Shown: positions 33,217 to 44,328, counted from the stretch's first letter. The stretch: DNA of 45,441 nt from Zygnema cylindricum (GCA_037447655.1 JBBHKE010001520.1:41228-86668), one strand, 5' to 3'. Made by a program: numbers and translations. The notes: a model not told the origin generated them from the letters alone.

Positions 33217-34380
33217 AGTAAGGTATGCCGGCTGATTAAATCTCTTTATGGTTTGAAACAGGCGCCTCGACAGTGGAATAAGAAGCTTGATGAGTTTCTT
33301 ACCGGTCTGGGATATATCCGGATCAGCTCAGATCACTCAATCTATGTTTTCGAAGATGAGGAAGGTTTTATATTTATTGCAATTTATGTTGATGATTTGC
33401 TTGTCTTAAGTAAATCAATGGAAAAAATTAATAAACTGAAAACCGATCTTAAGGGGAGATTTGAAATGAAGGATATGGGAGAAGCAAAATATATTTTGGG
33501 AATTCAAGTAGAGAGAGACCGAAAAAGAAAAATTATAAGATTGACTCAAAAGGAAGCAATAGGGAACATGCTTGAAAAATTTCAAATGGATAAAGCTAAT
33601 AGTTGTACAACTCCAATGGAGTTGAAGAAGGGAAGTGAGGGGAGTGAGGAAGAAGGAGTTATAGTCTTAGACGAGGAATTATCTCCTGATGAACAGAAGT
33701 TCATGCAGACTATTCCTTACAGGCAAGTAGTGGGAAGTCTAATCTATTTTATGAATTTTACCCTGCCGGATTTAGCTGCAGCTGTAGGAGTGCTGAGTAG
33801 AAGTCTAAATGCTCCCACTAAGAGGGATTGGGAGGCAGCTAAGAGAGTCCTTAGATATTTGATAGGAACTAGGGATCTATGGTTGCATTTGGGTGGGGAG
33901 AATACTGACATCACTACTTGGAGTGATGCCAGTTATGGTGATGCTCCGATGAGGAGATGCACTTCTGGATATGTATTATATGTGGGTGATGGGGCTTGCT
34001 GTTGGAGTAGCAAACAGCAAAAGGTTATTGCTCAGTCCACCATGGAGGCTGAGTATATGGCCTCTTGCTCTGCTGTAAAAGAATTGATGTGGGTCAAGTC
34101 TTTGCTTGGTGAGCTTGGTCACCTTAAGAGTGGTGTGCAGAAAATATTTTGTGATAATCAGGCAGCAATCGCTATTTCTGCCAATCCTAAACATCATTTT
34201 AAAGCCAAACACATGGACATTAGACTCAGCTTTGTTAGAGAGAAAGTAGAAAACAAAATAATCAGTTTAGAGTACCGACCAGATAGTGAGATGGTAGCAG
34301 ATATGATGACCAAACCTGTGCCTTCCCCTAAGCTAATTTTCTGCAAGGAGAAGTGTGGTCTGAAATTAAAGATTGACTAG
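33217..34380 (+). pseudogene. copia pol, second part: reverse transcriptase and RNase H
   Basis: Same frame as the preceding part, separated only by the TAG at 33214. SLYGLKQAPRQWNKKL and IAIYVDDLLVL carry the reverse transcriptase signature with the YVDD catalytic pair. RNase H follows: WSDASYGD, STMEAEYMA, FCDNQAAI and KHMDIR supply the expected acidic and His residues. The catalytic residues visible here are intact; the frame ends with TAG at 34378, just before the polypurine tract. Confidence 0.96.
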
Positions 34381-34393
34381 AAAATAAGGGGAG
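34381..34393 (+). promoter_or_regulatory. polypurine tract of the copia element
   Basis: AAAATAAGGGGAG lies directly before TGTAGAA of the 3' LTR, the normal place for plus-strand priming. Confidence 0.85.
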
Positions 34394-35454
34394 TGTAGAA
34401 ATTAATGGTTTTTTTAAGTATTTTCTAGGTCTGAATAGGAATATAGAAAGATACCGAGGCAGTGTATCTCTAACTTCTCTCTCCCACTCTCAAACTTGTC
34501 GCAGTCACTGAGAAATTGGAGAGGAAGCTAGAGCCATGGCTACCTAGGCTCTCCAGAGGTTTACGGGAAATATATTAGTTTATTTACCGTTAGGGGTTTA
34601 TTTACTAAAAGGATATATGTTGAATCCATGATTTGATCCTAGTACCTGCCGAACGGTAAAACCGGTAACGGTAGCGTTATCCGTTAAGTCTAGAACTAGT
34701 GATTCATATTATTAGGTTTGATATTTACTTAAACATTACCACGTAGGATAATTCATTTAACTGAAACTGCTTACGGGATACATAAATCCAGGAATGTAGA
34801 AGTATGAATCAAGGTACGGACAAGAAACATGTACCGCGCATTTGTTTCAATAGCGAAACGAATACCGCGCATGTATTTATTACGACTATGATTAAATGTG
34901 CATTTAATCGGACGACCAAAATGAATGCGTAGATCGCGGAAGAGGATTTTGGCGGTTTTTTTTCATCGCCACATCGGATGACACGTGGCGATGTTACATT
35001 GGAGCGCGGCATCTCCGAGGATTAAAGGAGCGAATCCGGATATTCCACGAATGGACATTTAGGCCATGTCGTACAATGTCTGTATATAAAGTACACCGGC
35101 AGCTGTACTTTTGCGTACGAAACTGAAATCAAATTGGTTCCGTACATCAGTAGATAGAGTCTGTGAGAGAGATAGGACTAAGAAAAATTAGAAGATAGGA
35201 CCCTCTCTCCCAAAGAGCTTCTGTACAAAAGGTCAACTTTGACCCTCCATAACTTACTGCTCAGGGGAGCGAATTCAGAGATTCTTTTTGCTATCAACTC
35301 AGGGGAGTCTTGCCTTCACAGGGGTGAAGGTGGTCAGAGTTTTTGTCTGCCATGGTGGCAGTTGTTCTTGCTGAAACACAAAGGGGTCAGGGTTATCCTA
35401 GAGGCTTCTTGGAAGCTGTCCATTCTGAGGACTTATGGAGGTCTCAGAGTTTCA
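34394..35454 (+). repeat. 3' LTR of the copia element
   Basis: Starts TGTAGAAATTAATGG, ends GTCTCAGAGTTTCA, followed by the duplication TTCAT. Confidence 0.96.
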
Positions 35455-35530
35455 TTCATCTGACACTCTCTCTGTACGATTGTACCAAATAAGATAAAAT
35501 ATAGTGTGGGATGACGCATTTCGTACACTA

Positions 35531-35743
35531 CACCTTGAATTGTTACTATAGTATAAGTTTTTTAGCGTATAGGAATAATTACCGTTATTAACGCTAATTG
35601 GGAATTTGGAAATTTTCAAAGAAATCGTCTACTCTAATCAAGAATTAGGGTTTTTTTTAAATAGTATGGATAATTTTTTTTGAGAATTTGAAAAAAAAAG
35701 GTACCTGAATTAACGTTCAATACGCTAATAACGATTCACGATG
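35531..35743. mobile_element. TA-family MITE nested in another, 213 bp
   Basis: CACCTTGAATTGTTACTATA after TA; right end CTAATAACGATTCACGATG then TA. It lies in the right-hand part of the MITE already split by the copia element. Confidence 0.8.
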
Positions 35744-36040
35744 TACTTTTTTTAATAGCTTTCTAAATTATAGTTATTAACGCTAATTCGATAGTATGTT
35801 TATCACAGTTAAAATCGATTAGAATTATTAATTCTATTTTAGGTTTGTGGGTCAAAATTTGGGGGCGCCGAATTTGCGTTATAAACGCTAATAGCGATAC
35901 ACAGTGTAGTCTTTTGAAACTTGCCTCTCAAAACAAAAAATGTGAAAACAACCACAAACCGAAAAAAACTACATTTATATGGACCCTTGAATACGGGAAA
36001 GTACAGAAGTCTAGTTCCAAATTCCGTACGTAAAAAGTTA

Positions 36041-37589
36041 GGGTATGTCCCCATGTACTTGTATTTTAGCGAACTTTCTTTTTATTTTTGCGCGGATTCG
36101 CCGGACTCGGTTTTCAAGTGCCCCTATGTCTGTAAGGACGAAATCGTAACTTACGCTTGTGACGATTGTATACGTGGACAATACCTATGACACCTGTCAA
36201 CGTTTACAATCTGTGGTCGCACGTTATTTTTTGGAACTGCTTATGACGTCGCATGTCTTACTGTGACATTGTAGACGTACCGCCCTCCAGCTTGTGCCGT
36301 TTCACGGTTGAAGAAGATGCGATGCCTTCACGTCGCCTGTCCGGTCGACGTGAAATGGCATTGGAATTTTAAGACCCCTACAAAAAATAAAATCCGTACT
36401 GGACGAAAACGGACAAAACCAAACAAATTGTGTACTTTTCTTTGTCGTATTAAACGCAAACAAACAAAACATAGTGAATTCTGTACTTTTCTTTGTCCTT
36501 GAAAATCGTATGAAAAAATTCGAAAATTAGTGCACGTGCGAATATATGTTCATATTTGTTTATCGAAAATGCCTAGTCTTAAAACACATCGCGCATGTGT
36601 TTTAAAGAAGATGACGTTTTTTGTCGTGGAAGTGGGTCGAAAAATACAAGACGACAAATTTTCGTACATCCTAAGTTCGAGGATGACGCAAATTGTACTC
36701 TACAAATTTGCGATTCCTTCGTACGGTTGCAACTTAGGGTGCGTCTCTATGTACTTCAAACTTAGAGATTTTTTTTTGTTTTTTAGCGCAGATCCGGCGG
36801 ACCCGGATTTCGGGTGTCCCTATGTGTATCAAACGAAATTGTCACTTAAGGGCGTGACGATTGTATACATCGACAAAGCCCGTGACGACTGTCAACGTCT
36901 ACAATCTATGATGACGCACGTTATTTTTCGTAACTGCTTGTGACGTCGCGTGACTTTTTGTGACATTGTAGACTTACCGCCCTCCAGTCTGTGCCGTTTC
37001 ACGGTTGAAGAAGATGCGTTTTGCCTTTGCGTCTATTGTCGGCTCGACGTCAAATGGCATAGGAACCTTGAGACCCCTGCAAAAAAAAAACCGTACCGGA
37101 TGGAAACGGACAAAACAAAACAAACTGTGTACTTCTCTTTGTCGTATTAGACAAAAACGGACAAAACATAGCGAATCGTGTACACTTCCACGTCGCTTGA
37201 ATTCGTTTGAAGTTTTTGAACAAAACATTACACGTGTGAATACGTGTTCCTATTTGTTTATAGAAATCCCTAATTTTAAAACACATCGGCCCTGTATTTT
37301 AAAGATAAGGTTGAAGATGACGTTTTTTGTCATCGAAGTGGGTCGAAAAACACAAAACGACAACATGTAGTACATTTTAAATTCGATGATGACGCAAAAT
37401 GTACTTCTCTTTTTTTCTATTTTATTGTACGGTTGAAACTTACGCGGTACGGCTCTAAGTTTTATAGGAAAACGACAGAAGAAAACCCTTACTTAAGCAC
37501 ACAGAGACGCACCCTTAGGCAGTACGACGCTAAGTTTTACAAGAAAACGACAGAAAAAAACCCTTACTTATGCACATGGGGACATACCC
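36041..37589. mobile_element. GGG/TTA element split by a second copy of its own family
   Basis: Begins GGGTATGTCCCCATGTAC after TTA (36038-36040) and ends GCACATGGGGACATACCC before TTA (37590-37592). Removing 36737-37514 restores GGTTGCAACTTAGGCAGTACG, the inverse of the normal CGTACTGCCTAAGTTGCAACC of the family. Internal hairpin TTAAAACACAT with ATGTGTTTTAA at 36579-36605. Confidence 0.9.
36737..37514. mobile_element. GGG/TTA element nested in a family member, 778 bp
   Basis: Begins GGGTGCGTCTCTATGTAC and ends CACACAGAGACGCACCC between TTA (36734-36736) and TTA (37515-37517). Open frames inside (36974-37286) are shared and broken among copies. Confidence 0.9.
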
Positions 37590-37592
37590 TTA

Positions 37593-38811
37593 TTGAGCCG
37601 ATTTGGCGAACGACACGGTAGGCACTAATTTTACACACTTTTTTTTTTCCGGGTAGTGTCGAGCTTTTTTTTCCGGGTAGTGTCTAGTTATTTTTTTAAC
37701 ACTTCACGGTACAACTGTACTTTTTTTTTTTTTTTTTGTGAGGAGCAAGATTGCCTCGGAGATGGGAAATCTTCATGCAGATCTGGAAACTGGCGCAAAT
37801 TGTGCTTTACTTGTACGTTTTGGAGTTATGCAAAAGTTTTTTTGTCGCATAGAATAAGTACGTCTGGTCCGAGATATGGCTGGTTGTGTCCCCCTTTTGA
37901 AAACTTTAATTCTCGGTTTTTTGTTTTTTGTGTCGGTGAATCTCGCCTGAAATTCTGGATTTATACCTAACTCAGCGTCACTTGTCAGTGACCGTACGCT
38001 CACAAAAAAATACAAAAAATACGATAGGGAGTGTGTACGGATTTTTTTGGAGACGCTACAGAGTACAAACCGCAAATTTTTGTTTTGGCCGGAAAGCGGC
38101 AAGCCTAGGGTCTCCATTCCATTAGCAACAAAAAGTGGTCAATTTAGTAACAGGGCAATTTTCAGCCGTATGATTACCGTAAATATCTGAATCTGGGCGA
38201 ATCCTACGGCTCTGAACTGCCCGATTTTTTTAAAAAAGCCTCGAGAATCACAAATTTTGGCCCTAACAAAGAGGAGGCCAAGTTTTCTTGATGTGCCATG
38301 TCATTGTCAACAACATTTTTTGTCTTTTTTGACATCAGATTTTTTGTCTCTGTCCTTTACTGTTTTTGTTTTTTGACTCTTGGAAAAATTGCGGCAGACC
38401 GCTAATTGGTCCACGTCATAATCATGTCATAAAACAAAAAAATGATTTTTTTTGTCGATTTCTGCCGTAGGGTTTACCGAACTTTCTACATACTATCCGA
38501 CGAAAACCTACATACTTTTTTTCACCGGCTATTCTATTTCGCCGACTTTTCCGTACGAAACTGCTCTTCTAAAATTTCCAAAGTGGTACGGAAATTGAAA
38601 ATGTTAAGCGAGCGTCCAAAATTTGCCGGATGAACATGAAAACTTGGCAATCTATTTTGTCTCTCTCGGTCAACCGTTTAGTTAGAATAGTCAACGATAT
38701 ACTAGGCAGTACGGTACACTAAATAGCAAATAGTGCTGGAACTCTATTAATGTAAAGAAAAACATAGCGTTATTCTGACGTTATTCTGGGTCAAATGACC
38801 TGAAACTTTAA
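37593..38811. other. 1.2-kb intergenic stretch, no gene supported
   Basis: A TTTTTTTTCCGGGTAGTGTC unit occurs twice near 37643-37685. Overlapping open frames of 104-114 codons at 37656-38117 on both strands show no known domain. Confidence 0.35.
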
Positions 38812-39740
38812 GGGGGTGGCCCATGTAACCTATAATTTGGAGTGGAAATTTGTAATTTAGTGAAGATTAGCAGATACTACACTGTGAATCACCTATGGTG
38901 TTAATAAATAAATAGTGTAAAGAAACAAATGGTGTTATAAATGCTATATTGGGTTTCATAACCTCGCGCCAACAAAACATTAACTCTAATTTATACATCT
39001 AAAACTAATTAGAATACACATTCCCGTAGTGTAGCCCCTCTAGCGTGTGTTCACATAGTCGACGATTGAACAAGTGTCAAGTGAGAACAGGTTCTCGTGA
39101 TTTCGCCCATCTTTACTACTAGGAATCAATTTTGAGAGCGCTTTCCCGTGTCACCGTTACTCTCTTTCCAACGTCAACGCCGTTATCTAACACACTTTTT
39201 GTACGTTTGTACAAAAAAAGAAGCAGCTTTAGTACGGATTGGTACACTTTGTAAACTGCACTATTTAAAAAACGGCCAAATTAGAGGCAATGACGCTAAT
39301 TAAACCACTCCTCTATTAAGGTAAAGAAAAAAATAGTGTTATTATATTTTTTTAAAGTTGAAGGGTCAAAATTTAGGGCCCCCGATATAGTGTTATTAAC
39401 ACTATAAGCCATTCACAATGTACTTTCCAAGGTGTTTCAATGTGCGAAAATGAAATTGTTACTATGAAACTTGATGTTGGTAGACGTGCGTACAACTTTG
39501 ATGGTTGTGGGCGATTACATAACTTGTGACAATTGGTGACAATAGCGACATTGTAGATAAGCTTTTTAGAGTGCTGTGACATTGTGACGTCATGCTCACT
39601 TGTGACAACGTCAACGTCATTAAAAACTTTCCGTCTAATGTTGTTTTTTCATCTTTTCTCACTCAACTTGCCAACAAACTACGCCCAAAGGTAGATGAAA
39701 TTATATTTGTATAGCTATTTCATTTCATACCAGTATTGTC
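38812..39740. mobile_element. GGG/TTA element, long subfamily, split by a MITE and cut at its right end
   Basis: Starts GGGGGTGGCCCATGTAACC after TAA, as in 12697-13639. After the insert 38880-39420 it continues with ATGTGCGAAAATGAAAT, as in 18343-19290. Homology stops near ATTTCATACCAGTATTGTC (39740); the right third and end are missing. Confidence 0.75.
38880..39420. mobile_element. TA-family MITE nested in a GGG/TTA element, 541 bp
   Basis: Ends CACTGTGAATCACCTATGG and CTATAAGCCATTCACAATG with TA at 38878-38879 and 39421-39422. The best-preserved copy of the subfamily also seen at 6224-6780 and 29290-35906. Confidence 0.85.
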
Positions 39741-41590
39741 GGGTTTCATACCAAGAAACACTCAAGACTTAACAATTGTGATGGTAGACCATATCAGTCC
39801 ATAATGAACACACAAAAAAGTACATGTAAAATAAAACACCCATAGGAGCAACACCCGGTAAAGGAAACTCACATCAGTGTGCTTAAACCAACATGCCTAA
39901 CCAAACATCAGCATAACTAAAGATCTACAAAAGCTGCCTTTTATATCTTCCCAGCTCGGGGGAGCACGTTGAGGGAGTTTCGTAACGCGATGACGATCCA
40001 CAACTGGAATAGTCGATCAAAGAACGATAAAAGCTTGCGCTCGCTATAAAGCCATAGATAAACGTAGAAAATAAAGGAAGTGAGGACCAAAGCAACGAAC
40101 GAGCGTTGACCGCAAACACATGGAAATTCGTCCAAAGCAACTCCTAAACAACAAAATATCTCGATCACCAATATCATCGAAATAAAGCCATCCATAGTAT
40201 CTCGGCGGTCATAATCATGCTCCTTCCTCTTCGTTGTGTTGCGGCAATCACTCGAACATGCCAAACCGCTTGATCGACGATTGTTGCCGGGATAGGGTTC
40301 CTCGAAACCATGTCATCAAATATGCAATGTGCACCATCAAGTAGTGCAACATCAACTCGACACAATGGAATAATATGAGAAACCTCCCAACGAACGTAAT
40401 ATCCCTTCCTAGAAGCGATAATTGCAATGGTACCCCGAGTCATGTCTTACGCTTATATAAAATCGCCCCCATAGGTGCACCGAAGCAAATAGATGCCATC
40501 AGGCTCAAGGACATGGTCACACAAGCAAACAAGAGAGCTAACTAAAGGTGGATGAGGGAGGCCATGCCGAAACTTAATGGCCGGGGTAAATTCAGCATGC
40601 GTGAACCGTAGGGTGGATAAGATAGGCGTAGCTAATAACTAAAATTCGGAACCAAGTCCACCACAAGAGACAAAGCATGCAGCGAAGAATAAAAGGAAAG
40701 CGCTAAGGGAAGCTCTGTTCAACCTGATCAAAAAATGTTTCTTAGACACGCGTAACAATTTTGTAATAAGGATGGAACGAACCGGCATATCCGCGATAAC
40801 AGAAGGAAGAGAACTTGAAGCATCTAAAATTAACACACCGTTTAAAACATGAGGGAGAATGGTGGCAAGAACAAGAGTGTCCCTATCTAGAAAACAAGAG
40901 ACAAGTGTGGAGGTATTATGGTACCCACTTCCCAAATCAGCGGAAGGAGCAACACTAGCCAGCGATAATGGACCAAATCCGCATGCAAAAGACAGGAAGA
41001 GAAGCTTGAAGGCGAGCTGAAGACCCAAACTCGCAATCAACAACCCCAGGACCTAACAAAGTGTGGACATCGTTCACGGGACGATCATTAAAGGTGGAGA
41101 AAGATGAAACAAACGTTGGGGTGGGAGGGAAACCGAGAGTAAGGTAAGAGGGGGGATGGGGGAACACCTTGTGAAAAGGGCAAAACCCACTTGGCGACCA
41201 AAAAGGTTGGAAGGTCGTCCAGGTGGGACAAATTTGTCTAAAGAGCAAAATCAAGAAATTGGGTCGAGGAAGTATTCAAACCAAGCTGGCAACTCAACAC
41301 ACGATTGCCATAGGATGGAGGAGTTTGGCAACCAGGATGGGGGGTAAAAGAGGGGGGGTAAAAGAGAGAGGAATATCACAAGGTGACCATACAACACTGA
41401 GGGTTGAATAGAAAGGTTGAGTTTTGCCCAACGATCTTCGAAAAAGTTATAGGCTGATACGACTTTGTCCGAAGGGCAATTAATATGTCTATCGTCCGCA
41501 GCCGAAAGGAAGAAGCAAGAAGTGAAAACGGTAGCAAAAGCGTGAAGGGCCCAGTAATAAGCAAGGGCAAACAAAGGTTTCCCCAGGGGT
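39741..41590 (-). other. unrecognised 1.85-kb block, open in several minus-strand frames
   Basis: Composition differs from the left (I see no GTACGG) and minus-strand frames are open at 39941-40264, 40174-40443, 40639-41043, 40955-41254 and 41251-41574. The inferred peptides are rich in Leu, Ser, Phe and Pro, overlap in different frames and match no domain I know. It begins where the GGG/TTA element at 38812 is truncated, so it may be the far end of an inserted element of unknown type, or a decayed gene in the fibrillin orientation. I do not assign a product. Confidence 0.4.
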
Positions 41591-41591
41591 C

Positions 41592-42030
41592 ATACATCAT
41601 ACATTGTACATCGTACATCGTACATCGTACATCGTACATCATACATCATACATCATACATCATACATCATACATCATACATTATACATCATACATCATAC
41701 GTCATACATCATACATCATACATACATGATACATGATACATGATACATGATACATGATACATGATACATGATACATGATACATGATACATGATACATGAT
41801 ACATGATACATGATACATTATACGTCATACATCATACATCATACATCATACATCATACATCATACACCATACATCATACATCCTACATCCTACATCGTAC
41901 ATCATACATCATACATCCTACATCCTACATCATACATCATACATCATACATCATAAATCTTACATCATGCATTATACGTCATACATCTTACATCATACAT
42001 TATACGTCATACATCATACATCATATATAT
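41592..42030. repeat. 7-bp satellite with two unit variants in blocks
   Basis: ATACATC units at about 41592-41724 and 41819-42030 flank a block of ATACATG units at about 41725-41818. Unit length stays 7 across the blocks with a few CCTACAT and CGTACAT variants. The HHTSYI open frames are artefacts. Confidence 0.93.
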
Positions 42031-42317
42031 ATACCATATATCTCAGCGTAGACGGGAAACATTTAATGAACCTCGACATTATCTCTGACATACTTCCTTT
42101 ATTACATTCTGACCTACGGAAAATCACCTTCAAATCAACCCGTGACAATTGAATGTGTTTCAACTTTCCTTGTCACTTTCCAAGATTCGGTTATTTTCAT
42201 AGATAAAATACAAAAGAAAGATCCCACAACGACATCCTCCTAGAGTCCTACAAATCCATGAGTTCATTAATTGGTAACGTCTTTAACTTCTGTCATCTGT
42301 AAGCGTTTTGAAATGGT

Positions 42318-42405
42318 TTTAGGGTTTTATAGCGTTTCCTAGGGTTTTGAAGAGTGATAAAAAATATTTGTAGAGTTTAATAGGGTTTCTTTAGGGGCAA
42401 CAAAA
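42318..42405. repeat. scattered TTTAGGG-like words
   Basis: GGTTTTAGGGTTTTA, CCTAGGGTTTTGA and AATAGGGTTTCTTTAGGGG occur in the 3' flank of the fibrillin gene. Sparse and irregular. Confidence 0.35.
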
Positions 42406-42458
42406 ACAACTATCCTTTAAAAGCATGCCAATCTACACACCATTGAATTTTATCGCAA

Positions 42459-44328
42459 TCAAGATTGTCGAAGACGAGAGGTGACGAATATCGTGCCTTT
42501 ATCTCCTAATACAATTCTCATATCATTGTCCAAATACAACGTCTCCACCCATCTGCACATAAAAAGAGAAAAAAGAGGGACATAAAATATGTTTTTCACA
42601 AAAGTAACTAGGACAAAAACAAATACAGATTACTCATTGGACGTGATGTGATCCACAATAATGTCGATGAATAATGTGCGATACAGAATACTGATAATGT
42701 TGTTGTGTTTTTTGTTTTAGTCAAGTGCCAGAAAAGTGCATAGAAAGAAAAGAAATTCAAGGCAGGAAAAACCAATTTGCCAAAATATTAGAAATATCAA
42801 TGAAAATTTCATGGAAACATCCTAACTCTGTACTACAATGGTCGTTAATGGTCTACGGAAAAAAAAACTATCCAGCGTTTGCAAAAGTCGCAGAATCAGA
42901 TGGGCTCACTATGAGATCCACAAATAAGGACCAAAAACTACAATCTACTTGCATGTTCATGAAATAAATAGAGGAAATAATGAGCGACTATGAGATACTA
43001 TGACTATGAGAAACTATGTTTTTGTACAGTGTTTTTGAGATACAGTGTTTTTACATAGTATCATCATTCCAGGTCCCTTGAAAATCCGTTTCTAGACAAA
43101 ATTATGACATATGTGCATATCTCAATCTGGACAAATGGTCTTTACATTTTACCAGACTCAATTTTTTTTTCGCACTGATAACTAAAATCTAAAAATATTC
43201 ACATATAATTCTTCCCGCAAACGTCTGTTCTATGCTATGAACCAGTAGAGATGCATTGAAATGAGATGGGAAGTCTTTGAGGTAGGTGGGAAAAAACGTT
43301 TTTACTACGATGCTTACCCTTCTGGATTGAACCAAGTAAGTGGAACAGTAATCTTGAACGTATCTCCAACAGAAAGCACAAAAGATGTAAACGTCACATC
43401 CAATCGAACCAAGCCTCGGCCCGGAATTGATGGAGAATCTTCATATTTACCACAGACATTCAGAAATCCTGTTACCCATTTTCCCATGTACCATTATCAA
43501 CCAGGAGAAAGTTAGGGGTCTGCCTTTGAATAACAAACCATCTGACCAATACTAATGTTTTCATTTAATATACTTACATTTCTACTATTGGAAGTATTGC
43601 AGATTAAAAGTTAGGACAGGCCTCGTGAATGCGTTTTAAATCATCAGTAGATCATAAATAAGGTATAAATATATCTACTGCCATCTTAGCGAAATGAGGC
43701 AAATATATCTGCAGTATATAACCCTGTGTACAGAATATAATGCACTATCTACTGTACACAATGTACCTAACCTGAGCTTGAATACAGAGCTCCGCACTAA
43801 TAAAATATGTCAAAAACATACTGCTAACGTACTCGAATACATGAAAAAACATAAAAAAACCTCGATCTCACCTGACAGACCCAATGCTGAAAACTGGGCA
43901 ACGTTATCAATCCGCTTCTCCTCCGAATTGATTACCTGTCATTTACAGAGAATAGAGCCACTTCAGTTCTGATTTGACCATAATAAAAGCCAGCAAAGCC
44001 GGAAATGCCTTGTCGTTTTGTGCCGTAAATACTAAATCAGTAAATGGTATGGCATATAACCATATTGAATCCGATTGAGCATTAAGCACGTAATAATTTA
44101 CACCAGTTTCTATCCATTCTTACTAGTATTAATAACTAAATACCCATAGCCGAAATGAACGCTTGGTGAAAGCTTTGTCAAATCGACAAACCAAAAAAGG
44201 AAAGCACATATAAAATGTTAAAATGACCTGGGTCACATTCTTCCTCCGAACTGCTCCGAGACTCAAAGGTTTCAGTCTCGCTAAAAACGGTCCCTCAAAG
44301 CTTCCGGCATATTTGTCGACTGTCGTCT
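42459..44328 (-). CDS. plastid-lipid-associated protein (PAP/fibrillin), 3' half in four exons
   Basis: Fibrillins are plastid proteins of plastoglobules and thylakoids that bind lipids. Read on the minus strand, exons at 44328-44228, 43935-43872, 43468-43318 and 42552-42459 join in phase (0, 1 and 2 at the three introns). They encode TTVDKYAGSFEGPFLARL, VINSEEKRIDNVAQFSALG, VRLDVTFTSFVLSVG, PLTWFNPEG and WVETLYLDNDMRIVLGDKG, ending TSRLRQS and TGA at 42461-42459. This is the C-terminal two thirds of a PAP domain; the D-M-R-I-x-x-G-D-K-G motif is its typical end. Donors are CAG|GTCATT (weak), CAG|GTGAGA and AGG|GTAAGC; acceptors end GACAG, AACAG and TGCAG. Introns are 292, 403 and 765 bases. 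The transit peptide and the W-x-L-L-Y-T block are missing, so earlier exons lie beyond 45441 or went unseen. A possible AATAAA lies at 42103-42098. The plus-strand open frames at 42725-42967, 43261-43515 and 44223-44420 are shadows or intron. Confidence 0.88.

Larger units (their letters stand above)
29562..35454 (+). mobile_element. Ty1/copia LTR retrotransposon, full length, inactivated
   Basis: Two LTRs (1064 and 1061 bp, TG...CA), a primer site, gag-pol remnants in the copia order (integrase before reverse transcriptase and RNase H) and a polypurine tract. The 5-bp duplication TTCAT is exact at 29557-29561 and 35455-35459. The first about 440 bases of the two LTRs differ at some 20-25 positions by eye, so the insertion is not recent. 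Coding frames carry four in-frame TAG stops, at least one frameshift and an apparent deletion of the zinc knuckle and protease region. Confidence 0.97.
29290..35906. mobile_element. TA-family MITE split by a copia retrotransposon and a smaller MITE
   Basis: The left part begins AACTTTGAATCGCTATTTGG after TA (29288-29289) and runs to 29561. After the copia element the sequence resumes with CTGACACTCTCTCTGTACG (35460), which aligns with TAACACACTTTTTGTACG in the 38880 copy. It ends GCTAATAGCGATACACAGTG then TA (35907-35908). It is interrupted again by 35531-35743. Without inserts it would be about 0.5 kb, as its relatives are. Confidence 0.8.

Noticed and set aside
10734-37370. Open frames shared among the GGG/TTA elements (for example 10734-10925, 21466-21990, 27256-27513, 37005-37370)
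   Set aside because: Similarity follows from recent transposition. Frames are broken in sister copies and no transposase motif is visible.
39741-41590. LINE retrotransposon
   Set aside because: I looked for a reverse transcriptase or endonuclease signature and a poly-A tail and saw none, so a LINE label cannot be supported.
41592-42030. CRISPR-like regular repeat
   Set aside because: The repeats are directly adjacent 7-mers without unique spacers, in a plant genome.
41485-42051. Open frames repeating HHTSYII
   Set aside because: They are direct translations of the 7-bp satellite, open in several frames.
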